Part shown: piece by piece, positions 37,045-46,923 of the stretch
Layout of the letters: each line of letters starts with the position of its first letter
How positions within the stretch are numbered: position 1 is the first letter of the stretch
Assembly: GCA_963795935.1 (NCBI GenBank)
Contig: CAWCJO010000004.1
Location: 372,001-436,000, forward strand
Reading direction: 5' to 3'
From: JAICMB01 sp963795935
GTDB lineage: Bacteria > Acidobacteriota > Terriglobia > Bryobacterales > Bryobacteraceae
Length of the DNA stretch: 64,000 nt
Notes under the pieces: model-generated
The model's database searches: none
Seen by the model: only the letters and a program-made list of their open reading frames with translations
What the model was told of the DNA's origin: nothing
Made by a program: the position numbers and the translations under genes

Positions 37045-38124
37045 TCAGATCGCAACGCTGAAGCCGAGCGCCGACATGAGCACAAGGATCGCGATAGGGG
37101 CGGCCTCAGCCCTTCCTGCCACCGAAACTTCCCAGACTCCCTCGGAAATTTCGTGCGATGTGGCCATGTCTTTGAACTCGGAATCGTCAAGAAGCTCTTT
37201 CCAGGGATCGGACTTGGAGATTATTCGCGCCTGAGCGGCGCCGAAGGGGAGGCCAAACGCGACGGTGACTCCCGTGGCCGCGAACTCACTTCCTGCCGTC
37301 GAGGGTATGATGTTCCCGCTGTAGTGGGAGATGCCCCACAGCGGAGCGGTGCGATCCAACTGCTTCCATTCGGGAAGATCGGGCGGCAGTGCGCGGGTCT
37401 GTTGAGCCGAACCCATGCGCGAGACCATTTCACGAAAGAAATCGCGATTATTACAGGCCATCATCAAATCGGGTTTAAGCAACGAGACCAAGTACGTCTC
37501 GTCGGCCGCCGCATCGTTCTCCGATCCCTGGGAAATCCAGGCGCGATTCCCCATGATCGACTCTTCGGGCGGCCTTGCCAGAATCGGGTCGGGCAGAGGC
37601 TCGGCAAAGGCGTAAACGGCGCAGCCTTGGTAAGAAACCGTTCCCCGCGAGGTACTCTGCTGACCAGGAGGACGGTCGCCCGTGGATTCCTCTCCGAAAC
37701 GGCGAGCGCCCAGCGCCGCCAGCCGAACGGTACGGCCGACAAGCGCTTTGAAAAGACTTTCTCCCTCAGCCGCATTTAGCAGTCCGAGCACGTAGGCCTG
37801 TGCTCCCGAGAGCGCGCTCGGGATATTAGTCTGATCCTCCGCGGCGATCGTAAACGGTTCCTGTGCGACCACCAGGGTTTCGGTATCGACAGGGAGCCAC
37901 GAAAGAATGGAATCGGCTAATTCATTTCCGGCCGCGGCCATCGATTGATTGCGCGCTTCCTGAACCGCCGCTCTCAGAGTGCGGCTCAGTTGCGCGGCTT
38001 TGGACCAGTCGCCGGCATCGATTGCGGTTTCGAGTTGATCGGTCAATTTGAGCAAATCGGCTCTTGTAGGCGCCTGGGCGGCAAGCGTCGAAGCCGCCAA
38101 AAGGGATATGACAATGCGGATCAT
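37045..38124 (-). CDS. Secreted protein of unknown function, paralog of the gene upstream (copy 2)
   Basis: 359 residues, ATG 38124, signal peptide MIRIVISLLAASTLAAQA. A helical pair (~20-70) is followed by a beta-rich body with landmarks SWLPVDTETLVVAQEPFTI, ALVGRTVRLAALGARRF, TRALPPDLPEWKQLDRTAPLW and GISHYSG, ending in a hydrophobic C-terminal segment (IAILVLMSALGFSVAI). The same landmarks occur in the same order in the gene directly upstream. Its ATG overlaps that gene's stop (ATGA). No catalytic, heme or metal motif is visible and I do not recognise the family. Confidence 0.72.
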   Translation of the reverse strand: MIRIVISLLAASTLAAQAPTRADLLKLTDQLETAIDAGDWSKAAQLSRTLRAAVQEARNQSMAAAGNELADSILSWLPVDTETLVVAQEPFTIAAEDQTNIPSALSGAQAYVLGLLNAAEGESLFKALVGRTVRLAALGARRFGEESTGDRPPGQQSTSRGTVSYQGCAVYAFAEPLPDPILARPPEESIMGNRAWISQGSENDAAADETYLVSLLKPDLMMACNNRDFFREMVSRMGSAQQTRALPPDLPEWKQLDRTAPLWGISHYSGNIIPSTAGSEFAATGVTVAFGLPFGAAQARIISKSDPWKELLDDSEFKDMATSHEISEGVWEVSVAGRAEAAPIAILVLMSALGFSVAI

Positions 38125-39181
38125 TGATACACCCCGAAGCCGAGCATATCCAGCGCAAAATGTACCGGCCAAGGACTCGCTTCTGAACATCGGAACGCAA
38201 GCACCAAACTCCGGCTCCGGAGCGGTCGATTTGGAATTGGGGCTGCGGGCCGACCAAAAAGCCCCGGTGTTGGGTCAACGGAGCCGCGCTCAAATAAAGG
38301 ATCTCCAGCCGCTGTTGTACGGAATCGAATTTGACGGTTACGCCTATGGCGGAGCCGGCCGGACGCGGCAGTTCAGCCGCCTCAAAACCCGATTCACCAG
38401 GCTTGGGTTTGGATTCAGCGGTGTAGTGCCGCAACCCCCAGAATGAAGCGCTTCGATCAACCTGAGTCCATTCGGGCAAATCGGCGGGCAAGGCGCGTGT
38501 CTTCGATCCGTTAACCAATGGCCGCAGAATCTGCGCCAGCAACGGGCGCCCGTGCGACAGAATGAGCAGGCCGGGCCGCGCCAGCGCGATCCAATTCTCA
38601 TCCTCGCCCGAGTCGATCTTGGCCGTCGCGCGCCACGCAGGCCGCCCCTCGATCGACTCGTCCGGCGCCGGGAGATCGACGGGATCAGCGAAAAAGTAGA
38701 AATAGGCCACGTCTTGCGGGAGCGTCCGGCCGGGAATTCCATGCTCCGCCTCGCGGATGTTTCTTGCCGCCGCTATTACGAGCCGGACGGTGTGATGGGC
38801 AAGCGCCCGGTAGACGTTTCCTCCGTTCAGCGCGATCAACCGGTCTATCGAATACGCCTGTATGGGCCGCCCAGACAAGAGTTCGAGCGGCTCTTCGGGC
38901 TTGACTGTGAAGGGCTCCTGGTTGACCCAGAGACTCTCCATATCTTGGGCAGCCATGCCAGAACTTCATTCACGCGTCGGCCGGCATCGCGGATCAGCCA
39001 GGCGTTGTAACGCTGTTGAACGGCGCCGTCAAGCTTGTTTGCGAGCCTCCGCGGCCGAGGAAAGCGAATCGTCATGAACGGCTGCGCGAAGTTGCTCAAT
39101 AAGTGGCTTCACGTCGACCGGGGCCGGCGTTTGCGCTGCCAAGCCAAGGGAAAAGAAGGCCAGCCAGAAGGCTTCACGCAT
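38121..39181 (-). CDS. Secreted protein of unknown function, paralog (copy 1, frameshifted)
   Basis: Presumed about 353 residues, ATG 39181 with leader MREAFWLAFFSLGLAAQ. Segments in order: RLANKLDGAVQQRYNAWLI; VLAWLP then DMESLWVNQEPFTV; LAHHTVRLVIAAARNI; TRALPADLPEWTQVDRSASFW; and a tail ending ALDMLGFGVYQ at the TGA 38121-38123. Frame changes lie near 39015, 38955 and between about 38190 and 38230. Alignment by eye to the downstream copy is clear along the length (WLPxDxExL, QEPFT, TVRL, KTRALPxDLPEW). Tandem duplicates that have diverged strongly; function unknown. Confidence 0.68.
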
Positions 39182-39224
39182 GAATTTGTGCTTGCCCGGT
39201 ATTTTATCAGACGGGCTGGGCGCT

Positions 39225-39842
39225 TCAGCGCAGCGCGGCGGCGCTGGGGCGCTTATTGCGGCGCGATTTGAGGATGGTCCACAACAATATCGACGTGACC
39301 GCTACTGCCAGCGTGATCCACGAGATGTCGCCGGCGAGGGCGCTGACGGCCTGCACTTCACCGGCGATGAGGCGGCCGAGCTCGACGTAGAGAACGACCC
39401 AGAGAATCTCGCCGAGGATGTCCCACAAGACGAACCTGGGCCATGGGTAATGGGTGGCTCCGGCGACAAGGTTGACGAAGGGGCCAAGCGGCGTAATAAG
39501 CCAACGCGTTAGGAAAACGCCCCAGCCGCCCCATTCGCGCATGGACTGCTCCGCCTTGTTCAGGCGATTGCGGAGCTTGCGGCCGAGGCGGCGAAATAGG
39601 GCGGCGCCGGCCCAGCGTCCGATGGCATAGCCGCTGAGATCGCCGGCGATGGCGGACACGCTCGCAACCGTAAGCACGGTCCACAAATTCATGCCGCCGG
39701 CGGCGCTGAACGATCCGGACGCGATCAGCAGCAGCGCGTTCGGCAGCGGCAGGCCGAGGCATCCAACGAACATCACGACCGCGAGGATAGGGAGGCCATA
39801 GGACAATAATGCGGCGAGGAGTTGCTCGCCGATAGCGGTCAT
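39225..39842 (-). CDS. DedA family inner-membrane protein
   Basis: 205 residues, ATG 39842, four to five TM helices. The N-terminal motif FVGCLGLPLPNALLLIASGSF, GDLSGYAIGRWAGAALFRRLG and the FLTRWLITPLGPFVNLVAG segment (Arg in the re-entrant helix) mark the DedA/VTT family of lipid flippases, which recycle undecaprenyl phosphate or phospholipid. Coupled to the upstream small membrane gene through an ATGA overlap (39839-39842). Confidence 0.92.
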   Translation of the reverse strand: MTAIGEQLLAALLSYGLPILAVVMFVGCLGLPLPNALLLIASGSFSAAGGMNLWTVLTVASVSAIAGDLSGYAIGRWAGAALFRRLGRKLRNRLNKAEQSMREWGGWGVFLTRWLITPLGPFVNLVAGATHYPWPRFVLWDILGEILWVVLYVELGRLIAGEVQAVSALAGDISWITLAVAVTSILLWTILKSRRNKRPSAAALR

Positions 39843-40189
39843 GGCGGGCTCCCGTTGAGGGGACGGGGCGGACGGCGGTGGACGCGCGCGATAACGTCAT
39901 TGACAGCGCCGAGCAGATCGCGCACGGGGCGGTTTTGCGCGCGTGCGATGCGGCCGAGCGGGCGGCGGTCGCGGCGATCGGGGTCTAATCCGAGCGCCTG
40001 ATACAGCAGGGCCGGCGGGACGCGATGAGATCGCGCGATATAGGGAACGCTCATCCACGGCCGCACGGGTTCGGAGCCGCGGCGCAACCGCATGGCATGA
40101 CGGACGGTATGCAGCGCGAGCAGCGCCAGGACGGCGAGGGCGAGCGTGAGGGCAATGGCCAGCCAGGATCCGCGGCCTTTTTGAATCAT
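39839..40189 (-). CDS. Small single-TM protein paired with DedA
   Basis: 116 residues, ATG 40189. One N-terminal TM helix (WLAIALTLALAVLALLALHTV), then a basic cytoplasmic or periplasmic tail with two related helical elements: PWMSVPYIARSHRVPPALLYQALGL and RPLGRIARAQNRPVRDLLGAV. Each looks like a short helix-turn-helix-type unit (IAxxxxVPxxxL). The 4-base overlap with dedA suggests a functional pair. Family not named here. Confidence 0.7.
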   Translation of the reverse strand: MIQKGRGSWLAIALTLALAVLALLALHTVRHAMRLRRGSEPVRPWMSVPYIARSHRVPPALLYQALGLDPDRRDRRPLGRIARAQNRPVRDLLGAVNDVIARVHRRPPRPLNGSPP

Positions 40190-40201
40190 TTCTAAGCGGC
40201 T

Positions 40202-42305
40202 CTATTCCGCGTCGGCGACGCAGCGGAATCCGATCGTGCCGGCGCGGTCCTTGGATGGAGCCATCAATAGATATTTTCCGTGTTCATCGAGCCGGTACGC
40301 TTGCGGGAAATACCAGTGCGAGCCTTGCGGCCGGTAGTAGCTGCCGCCGCGCAGGATGGCGGCGCGGGTGCGGTCGTCCTGATATTCGTCGGTCCATTGC
40401 CAGACGTTGCCGACCATGTCCATGACGCCGAAAGGGCTCGCGCCGGAGGGATGAGCGGCGACGTCGGCGGGCTCGCCGGGGCCGCGTCCTTCATATGGCT
40501 CGGGCACTGCCGCGGCATTCCATTCGTTGCCCCAAGGATACGGGCGGCCGTCGTTTCCCTGCGCCGCATATTGCCATTCCCATTCGTGAGGGAGGCGCTT
40601 GTTGGCCCACTTCGCGTAGGCGCGGGCGTCTTCGATCGAGACCCATGTCACGGGCTTGTTGGCGGCGTTTTGCGGAAAGGAGCCGTTGATCCAGGTTTTT
40701 AGAAAGTTGTGGGGATCGCGCGGCTCATAATGACTCGCGTCGAGAAATTTCTTGAAGGCGGCGTTGGTGACCGGATATTTGTCGAGGTAGAACGACTTGA
40801 TGTCGACGACTTCGTGGTGGCGGCGGCGCGGCTCGTTCTCCCACGGATATTGAACGTCGACTCCGGCTGCGTCGCCTCCCTCGATCTCAATTCCGGCGAC
40901 GCGGAAATCGAAAGAGGCGGCGGGGATTTTCACCATGCCCTCGGGCGGGGCCGCGGGTATATCGGTGGGCCGGATGAGTACGCCCCTCTGCGTCAGCGGG
41001 CGCCACTCGCTCGAGAACGTGCGCGTCGAAAATCGCGCCATGGCGCCCACTTCGCGGAGGAAATTGCGAAGATCTTCGGGACGCGTGGTGGCGACCAGGG
41101 CGCCGTAGCCGCGGCCCTCGACGGCGAAGCTCAGAACGTCGTGGCCATCTTCGATTTTCGGCTTGAGCTCGACGCCGTGCCAGAGGTCGAGATAGCTCGC
41201 TCCCTCGCGATGCGGCACGCGAATCAGCGCGGCCCGTCACGTCGTACTCGTTGCGATTGACGAAGGTCCAGAGCGTGGCCGCGGCGCCGGGGAATTTTGT
41301 GGCGAAGATGCCGTACTGCAGGACCGGAGTGTGCGGCTCCCATTCGGGGCTGACAAGCAGATCGGCGAACTGCCGCTCGATGCGGGCGATGCGGCGCAAG
41401 GCTTCGGCGTCGCGGGGCGTGAGCTGATTCCAGATGCCCCAGACGTTTTCCCAGCTCTCGAAACCCACGCCGTTGAAGAAGGCGTACTGCAGATCGTCGG
41501 TGTGGTCGCGCGCCCAGCGGCGGCAGACGTCGACCATGTGGCGCGGCTCGATCCATTTCCAGCGGCTCACGGTGGGAACGAAACTATATTTCCAGTAGCC
41601 CCAGCTCAAGTTGTTCCACGCGACGGCCTCGTCGTTGGCGCCGGCGTTTTCCGGTTGCAGCGCCAGAGGGTGGCCGTCCTTGTCCGACGCCGCGCGAAAG
41701 GTGCGGGGGACAAAATCCATGGTGTCGCCGTTGATGCCGTCGGCGCCGATCTCGCCCAAGTATTTAGCAGCGGCCGCGGCGAGCGGGCCGGTATCGTTCG
41801 TGCCGACGTCCCACGCCATGACGGGAAACAGAACGCGGACGCCGCGCTTATGGAAATCGCTTACCATCTGCTTGAGGCCGGGGACGCCGCCGGGCATATC
41901 GTGCAGCAGATCGAATTGATTGCGGTTGTCGATGCCGATGTTGGGGTACACGGGCCAGATGAGGACGGAATCGATGCCGCCGTAGCGCCGGTCGAGATCG
42001 TCAAGATAATGGTCGACGGTGTAGCGTTGGGCGATGGGGTCGAAGAAGTAGCGATCCTCGACCATCATTTGAGGTTGCACGAAGCTGCGCTGCGTCCATT
42101 TGAGTTCATGGCGGTCGTATTCGGAGCCGTTGTAGCCGATGCGCGTGAGACGCTCGGAGCGCCACTGTTTCATTTCGGCCAGCCAGGCGTGGAAATCGGA
42201 TGATGTGGCGGGGCCGGGGATCTGGCCGCCTACGGGCGTGTAACGCGTATCTTGACCTACGAGCGCGACGGCGAGCGCCGCCAGACAGACGGAACGAAAG
42301 CGCAT
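40202..42305 (-). CDS. Secreted TIM-barrel domain fused to SUMF1/FGE-like domain (frameshifted)
   Basis: About 700 residues, ATG 42305 with leader MRFRSVCLAALAVALVGQ. Residues ~20-390 look like a glycoside-hydrolase-style barrel: DSVLIWPVYPNIGIDNRNQF, GVRVLFPVMAWDVG, GADGINGDTMDF. The C-terminal ~250 residues are a formylglycine-generating-enzyme/sulfatase-modifying-factor-like domain: MVKIPAASFDF, DKYPVTNAAFKKFL, WANKRLPHEWEWQYAAQG, GNVWQWTDEY, RGGSYY, GTIGFRCV. The paired catalytic Cys of true FGE are not seen, so it is probably a binding or structural variant. One extra base near 41220-41228 separates the two parts. Confidence 0.78.
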
Positions 42306-42332
42306 AGTCGATGTCGATGTACCGTTCCCATT

Positions 42333-43070
42333 ATGCGTGAGCGCCCGCTCAAAACACTCGATCGCGTCATCTCGAAAGCCGGCGTCGGATCGCGCACCGA
42401 GGCGCGTTCCTGGATCGGCGCGGGGCGCGTGCGGGTGAACGGGAAGTTGATCCAAACGCCGGATCACTGGGTGGACTTGGAGCGCGATCGCGTCACGCTG
42501 GACGGCAAGCCCGTGCGCGGGGGCGAGAAGATTTACATTCTGCTCTATAAGCCGAAGGGGTACATTACGACCTATAAGGATCCGGAGGGGCGGCCGACGG
42601 TTTACGATCTTGTGAAAGAGGTCGGGCAGTTCGTCGGGCCGGTGGGAAGGCTGGATCGGGATACGAGCGGGCTGCTATTGATGACGAACGATACGCAGTT
42701 CGCCGAGCGCGTTACGAATCCGGATTACAAGGCGCCGAAAACGTATCTGGTGAAGGCGTCGACGCGGCTCGCGGAGGAACAGCTTGAACAGTTGCGAAAG
42801 GGCGTGGAGTTGAGCGACGGCGTCACGCAGCCCGCCGAGGTGGCGCGGATTCGCGATTCCGCCAAGTACAGCTTCATCGAGTTGACCATTCGCGAAGGCC
42901 GCAATCGTCAGGTGCGGCGCATGTTGGAAGCGGTAGGGAGCAAGGCGCTGAAGCTGGTGCGCACCGCGATTGGGCCAGTGCGGATTGGGGATCTCGAGAT
43001 TGGTAAGTTCCGGACCTTGAGCGCCGCCGAGGTAAAACAGCTTCTGCGCGATAATAAGCGATACTCGTGA
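42333..43070 (+). CDS. rluB: rRNA pseudouridine synthase (RsuA/RluB family)
   Basis: 245 residues from ATG 42333. S4 domain (TLDRVISKAGVGSRTEARSWI), linker, and catalytic domain with the active-site Asp in GRLDRDTSGLLLMTND, YKPKGYITTYKDPEGR and the C-terminal REGRNRQVRRMLEAVG. Isomerises a uridine of 23S (RluB-like) or 16S rRNA; the exact target is uncertain. It starts 27 bases from the divergent fusion gene. Its stop overlaps the GTG of the cytochrome gene (GTGA). Confidence 0.92.
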   Translation: MRERPLKTLDRVISKAGVGSRTEARSWIGAGRVRVNGKLIQTPDHWVDLERDRVTLDGKPVRGGEKIYILLYKPKGYITTYKDPEGRPTVYDLVKEVGQFVGPVGRLDRDTSGLLLMTNDTQFAERVTNPDYKAPKTYLVKASTRLAEEQLEQLRKGVELSDGVTQPAEVARIRDSAKYSFIELTIREGRNRQVRRMLEAVGSKALKLVRTAIGPVRIGDLEIGKFRTLSAAEVKQLLRDNKRYS

Positions 43071-43819
43071 AATTTGCGATTCTTCTGATCCCGTTGACGC
43101 TCGCGGCGCAAACGGCCGATCCGGCCGCGCAGGGCCGTGCGATTTTTCGCGCCAATTGCGCGTTCTGCCATGGGGCCGATGCGCGCGGCGGGCGCGGACC
43201 GAATCTGGTTTCGGCGCCGTTGGCGCATGGCGAGTCGGACGCCGCGATCGAGACCGTGATTCGCGAGGGCGTGCCGGGGACGAGCATGCCGTCGTTTTCC
43301 GAGTTTACGCCTCAGGAGTTGGCGGGGATTACCGGTTATTTGAAGAGCCTTTCGCGCGGCGTTCAGCGCGCAGCAGATCGTCGCCGGCGATCCGGCGAAG
43401 GGCCGCGAGGTTTACGCGCGCAGCGGCTGCGCGGGTTGTCATCGCGTGGAGGGCGAAGGCAGCGTGTTCGGGCCGGACCTGAGCAGAATCGGCGCGGCGC
43501 GCTCGATCGGCTACATCCGCGAGTCGATCATGAACCCGTCGGCAGACATTCCCGAGGAGTATCGCGGCGTTGTCGGTGGTGAAGAACGACGGCTCCAGCC
43601 TCAGCGGCATTCGCATCAACGAGGATACGTTCTCGGTGCAGTTGCGCGACGCCGGCGCAGAACTTCCGCATGTTTCAGAAGGACGAAGTGCGGGAGGTGC
43701 GCGAGGTGGATAAATCTCTGATGCCCGCTTACCGCAATCTTGCCGCGGACGATCTTCAGAACCTGCTCGCGTATTTGAATTCGCTGCGTGGGGCGGCCGG
43801 AGAAGACAGACACAGTTAA
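43067..43819 (+). CDS. Di-heme c-type cytochrome (three frameshifts)
   Basis: About 249 residues, GTG start, leader MKFAILLIPLTLAAQ. Two heme c sites: CAFCH in IFRANCAFCHGADARGGRGP and CAGCH in VYARSGCAGCHRVEGEG, each followed by a distal region (GTSMPSF; further ASADIPEEY and DKSLMPAYRNL). The parts occupy different frames, with an extra base near 43370, 43570 and 43655. Periplasmic electron carrier, almost certainly the acceptor for the PQQ dehydrogenase 18 bases downstream. Coupled to rluB by overlap. Confidence 0.88.
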
Positions 43820-43837
43820 TAAGGCCGCCGGGATCAA

Positions 43838-45428
43838 ATGAGAGCGCTTTTCATTGGCGGCGATCGCTGTCGTGCGCTTGTCTGGGCCAGACATCCGTTC
43901 CCTTCGAGCGCATCTTAAACGCCGGAAAGGAGCCGCAAAACTGGCTGACTTACTGGGGCGAATATGGCGCCGCGCGGTATCGCGAGCTGGACCAGATCAA
44001 CACCGCGAACGTGCGGAATCTGCGCGTGGATTGGATGTTTCAAACCGGCCAGCCGGGAGCGTTCGAGACCGTTCCCCTGGTGGTGGACGGCATCATGTAT
44101 CTCACGGCCGCGAACGGCTACGCGTATGCGCTCGATGCGCGCAGCGGACGGCAGCTGTGGATGTACAAGTACGCGATTCCGAAGAAGGCGATCCTTCCGA
44201 ATGGGACCGTGAATCGCGGGCTTGCGATTCTCGATGGGTCCTTGTTCATGGTGACTCCGGATGGACACGTCATCGCGTTGGAGGCGAAAACGGGACGCCG
44301 CATTTGGGAAACGACGATGGCGCCGAACGAGCAATCGCACGGGGCTACGCTGGCGCCGCTGGCGGTGAAGGACAAGGTCATCGTGGGCGTGACCGGCGGC
44401 GAGTACGGCGTGCGCGGCTTCATCGACGCCTACGATGCCAAGACCGGCAAGCGCGCGTGGCGTTTTTGGACCGTTCCGGCGAAGGGCGAGCCGGGCGGCG
44501 ACACGTGGCTGGCGGATTCGTGGAGGCGCGGCGGCGGCGCGGCGTGGATGACCGGAACATACGACCCCGGTTTGAATTTGCTGTATTGGGGCGTCGGCAA
44601 TCCGGGTCCGGATTTGTACGGCGCGTCGCGCAAGGGCGACAACCTTTATACGGCGGGGCTGGTGGCGCTTGATGCGGACACGGGCAAGCTGAAGTGGCAC
44701 TTTCAATTCACGCCGCACGATCAGCACGATTGGGATGGCTGCGAAACGCCCATGCTGCTGGACGCTGAAGTTTCAAGGGCGCGATCGCAAGGTGGTGGTG
44801 CAGGCGAATCGCAACGCATTTTATTACGTGCTGGATCGCGAGACGGGCGAGTTCCTGATGGCCAAGCCGTTTGCGCGGCAGACGTGGGCGAAGGAGATCG
44901 ATGAGAAGGGCCGGCCGGCGCTGAACGCCGGCGCCGAACCGACCGCGGAGGGCGCGCGCGTCTGTCCCGGTCTTGGCGGGCGGAGCGAACTGGATGGCGC
45001 CCTCGTACAGCCCCAAGACGGGCTGGTTTTATTTCACCTATTTCGAGGCCTGCGACGTGTTTTATCTTTCGCCGCCGGTCTACGTCCAAGGGCAGCCTTT
45101 CTGGGGCAGCATGGCGCGCGGCATGGATGAAGAGAAGCGCTGGGGCGTGTTGAAGGCCATCGATCCGGCGACCGGGGAATCGAAATGGGAATTCCGCTTT
45201 TTCCGGCCGTCGTGGGGCGGAACGATGGCGACTTCGGGCGGCTTGATTTTCACCGGAGACGAAGACGGCTACTTCATGGCCTTCGATGCGCGCACGGGGA
45301 AAAATCTGTGGCGCATCAATACCGGCAATCGCATCGTAACGGCGCCGATTACTTATGTGACGGGCGGGCGGCAATATGTGACGATGCCTTCGGGGGCGGC
45401 GTTGCTCACTTTCGCGCTGCCGGAGTGA
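43838..45428 (+). CDS. PQQ-dependent alcohol dehydrogenase-like quinoprotein (four frameshifts)
   Basis: About 527 residues spread over several frames; extra bases near 43856, 43888, 44765 and 44970. After a leader (AAIAVVRLSG), NWLTYWGEYGAARYRELDQI starts the eight-bladed propeller. Blade (tryptophan-docking) motifs recur: ALDARSGRQLWMYKY, ALEAKTGRRIWET, AYDAKTGKRAWRFW, ALDADTGKLKWHFQ, AIDPATGESKWEFR and AFDARTGKNLWRIN. WYWGVGNPGPD-like YWGVGNPGPD and THDQHDWDG-like PHDQHDWDGCE fit the PQQ/metal site. Oxidises an alcohol in the periplasm, passing electrons to the cytochrome upstream. Single-domain type without fused heme. Confidence 0.9.
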
Positions 45429-45476
45429 TGCGGCTAGCGGCGTTCACCGCAAAAGTTGCGCGGCTGCGGGAGCCAC

Positions 45477-46923
45477 TTATACGGCGGCTGGGCGGCAATT
45501 GGTCGCAATGCCCTGCGGCGCGGCGTCGATCCCCTTCACGTTGCCGGAGTGAACGAAGGTCGCGGCGTACACCGCTGCCAGGAAAATGGTCCCGTCCGTG
45601 AACACGTGGAACATCAATAGATGGCGGCACGTTTCGCAGGCATCGGCCAGCGACGCGATTGCGAATTCCGCCGCGCCCATAAAGGCGAGCGCCAAAACGG
45701 TCCACGCCAGCGCGCGGCGCAGCGGCGTGGAGGCGCGGCGCGCCAGCAGCGGCGAGGCGATCAACAGCAGCGCATACCAACATATGGCGTGAGCGGGCCA
45801 GAGCAGGAAGAGCCGGGCGCGCAGAGCGCTCCAGGAGCCGAAGCGTTCGCTCCTCGCGCCCGCCGGCCGTCCATAGGAGCGGGGGAAATTCGAAATGTTC
45901 GCGGGACGCCGCTGGAACGCTTCGTCGCGCATGTCGCGCCACATTTTGCCCAAAGCGATCGATGGATGGCGCGCATAGAAACGCAGCACGCCGCCATAGG
46001 TGCTGCGCGCGCGGAAGCTGTCGATGTACGCGGTGTCGTTCATCGGGCTGCCGGGCACGAAAGAATGCATGCCCACATAGCGCAGGTCGCTGTCGCCGAG
46101 CCCGAGCTCGTGAAGCGTCCGCGCCGGGTTGGCTGAATTCTTCGCGAGATAGAAAAAGATCAGATTGAATCGTGCCTGGGCCTCATACCAGCCTGGGGTA
46201 GCGGCGAGCACCCAAACGGACCCGGCGGCGACCGTCGCCGCAACCACCGCAGCCGCCGTTCGCGTGCGAAAGTCGCGCGCTTTCCATGCGAACACGGCGG
46301 CAAAGCCCGCGGGCACGAAGCCTAGCGCCCCGTGTTGGCCCTTAGAAGTTACAAACAACAGCGCGGCAGCAGCCGAAGAGCGTCAGCGCCAGCCAGGTCC
46401 TCTCGCGCGATAGTGCCACGTGGATCGCAAGCATCGTTGCCGTCAGGCCGCCCAGGATCGCCGCCGTGTCGGAATAGAACGAATTGAAGTATGCGACCGT
46501 TCCGAGATCGGCGAAGATCCACAGCGCGGCGAGCGATAAGACGATACGCGGGATGGTTGCAAGCGGCCGCAATAACAGCAGCGCGGCGGCGTAGAACGCG
46601 AGAAAGAGGAGGGCGTGAAGCGCTCCGATCCAGCGTATATCGAAGCGTCCGGGATCGCCCGCGATCCGCTCGACAGACGACGCCAGCCATGCCAGCGCAA
46701 TCTCCGAGGAAGGAATTTTCGGGTCGTAACAATACTTGGGGCCGCGCAAGTAATCCGGCACGAAATAGACGAAGTTGTCCGCGCCCCCGGCGGCGTCGCC
46801 GATACACAGCGGCCCCGCGACTTTGGGGAAATCGCCGTTATTGGCGAGGCCGATAAAGCCGGGCGCAAGGAGCGCAGAGAAGAGCAGCAGCGCGCACAGC
46901 GGCAGGAAAATCGCGAATTTCAC
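45477..46923 (-). CDS. Polytopic membrane protein, possible GT-C type glycosyltransferase (frameshifted)
   Basis: About 481 residues, GTG start, roughly ten TM helices. After the first helix comes GLANNGDFPKVAGPLCIGD, resembling the acidic first loop of membrane hexose transferases of the WsfD type (tentative). A frameshift near 46355 separates LALTLFGCCRA from FVTSKGQHGALGFVPAGF; removing one base joins them. The C-terminal half alternates TM helices with a periplasmic segment (GMHSFVPGSPMNDTAYIDSF). Its GTG overlaps the stop of the methyltransferase gene upstream, so they likely act on the same glycan or lipid. Confidence 0.65.

Noticed and set aside
40202..42305. A true formylglycine-generating enzyme acting on sulfatases
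   Set aside because: I do not see the catalytic Cys pair and there is no sulfatase nearby.
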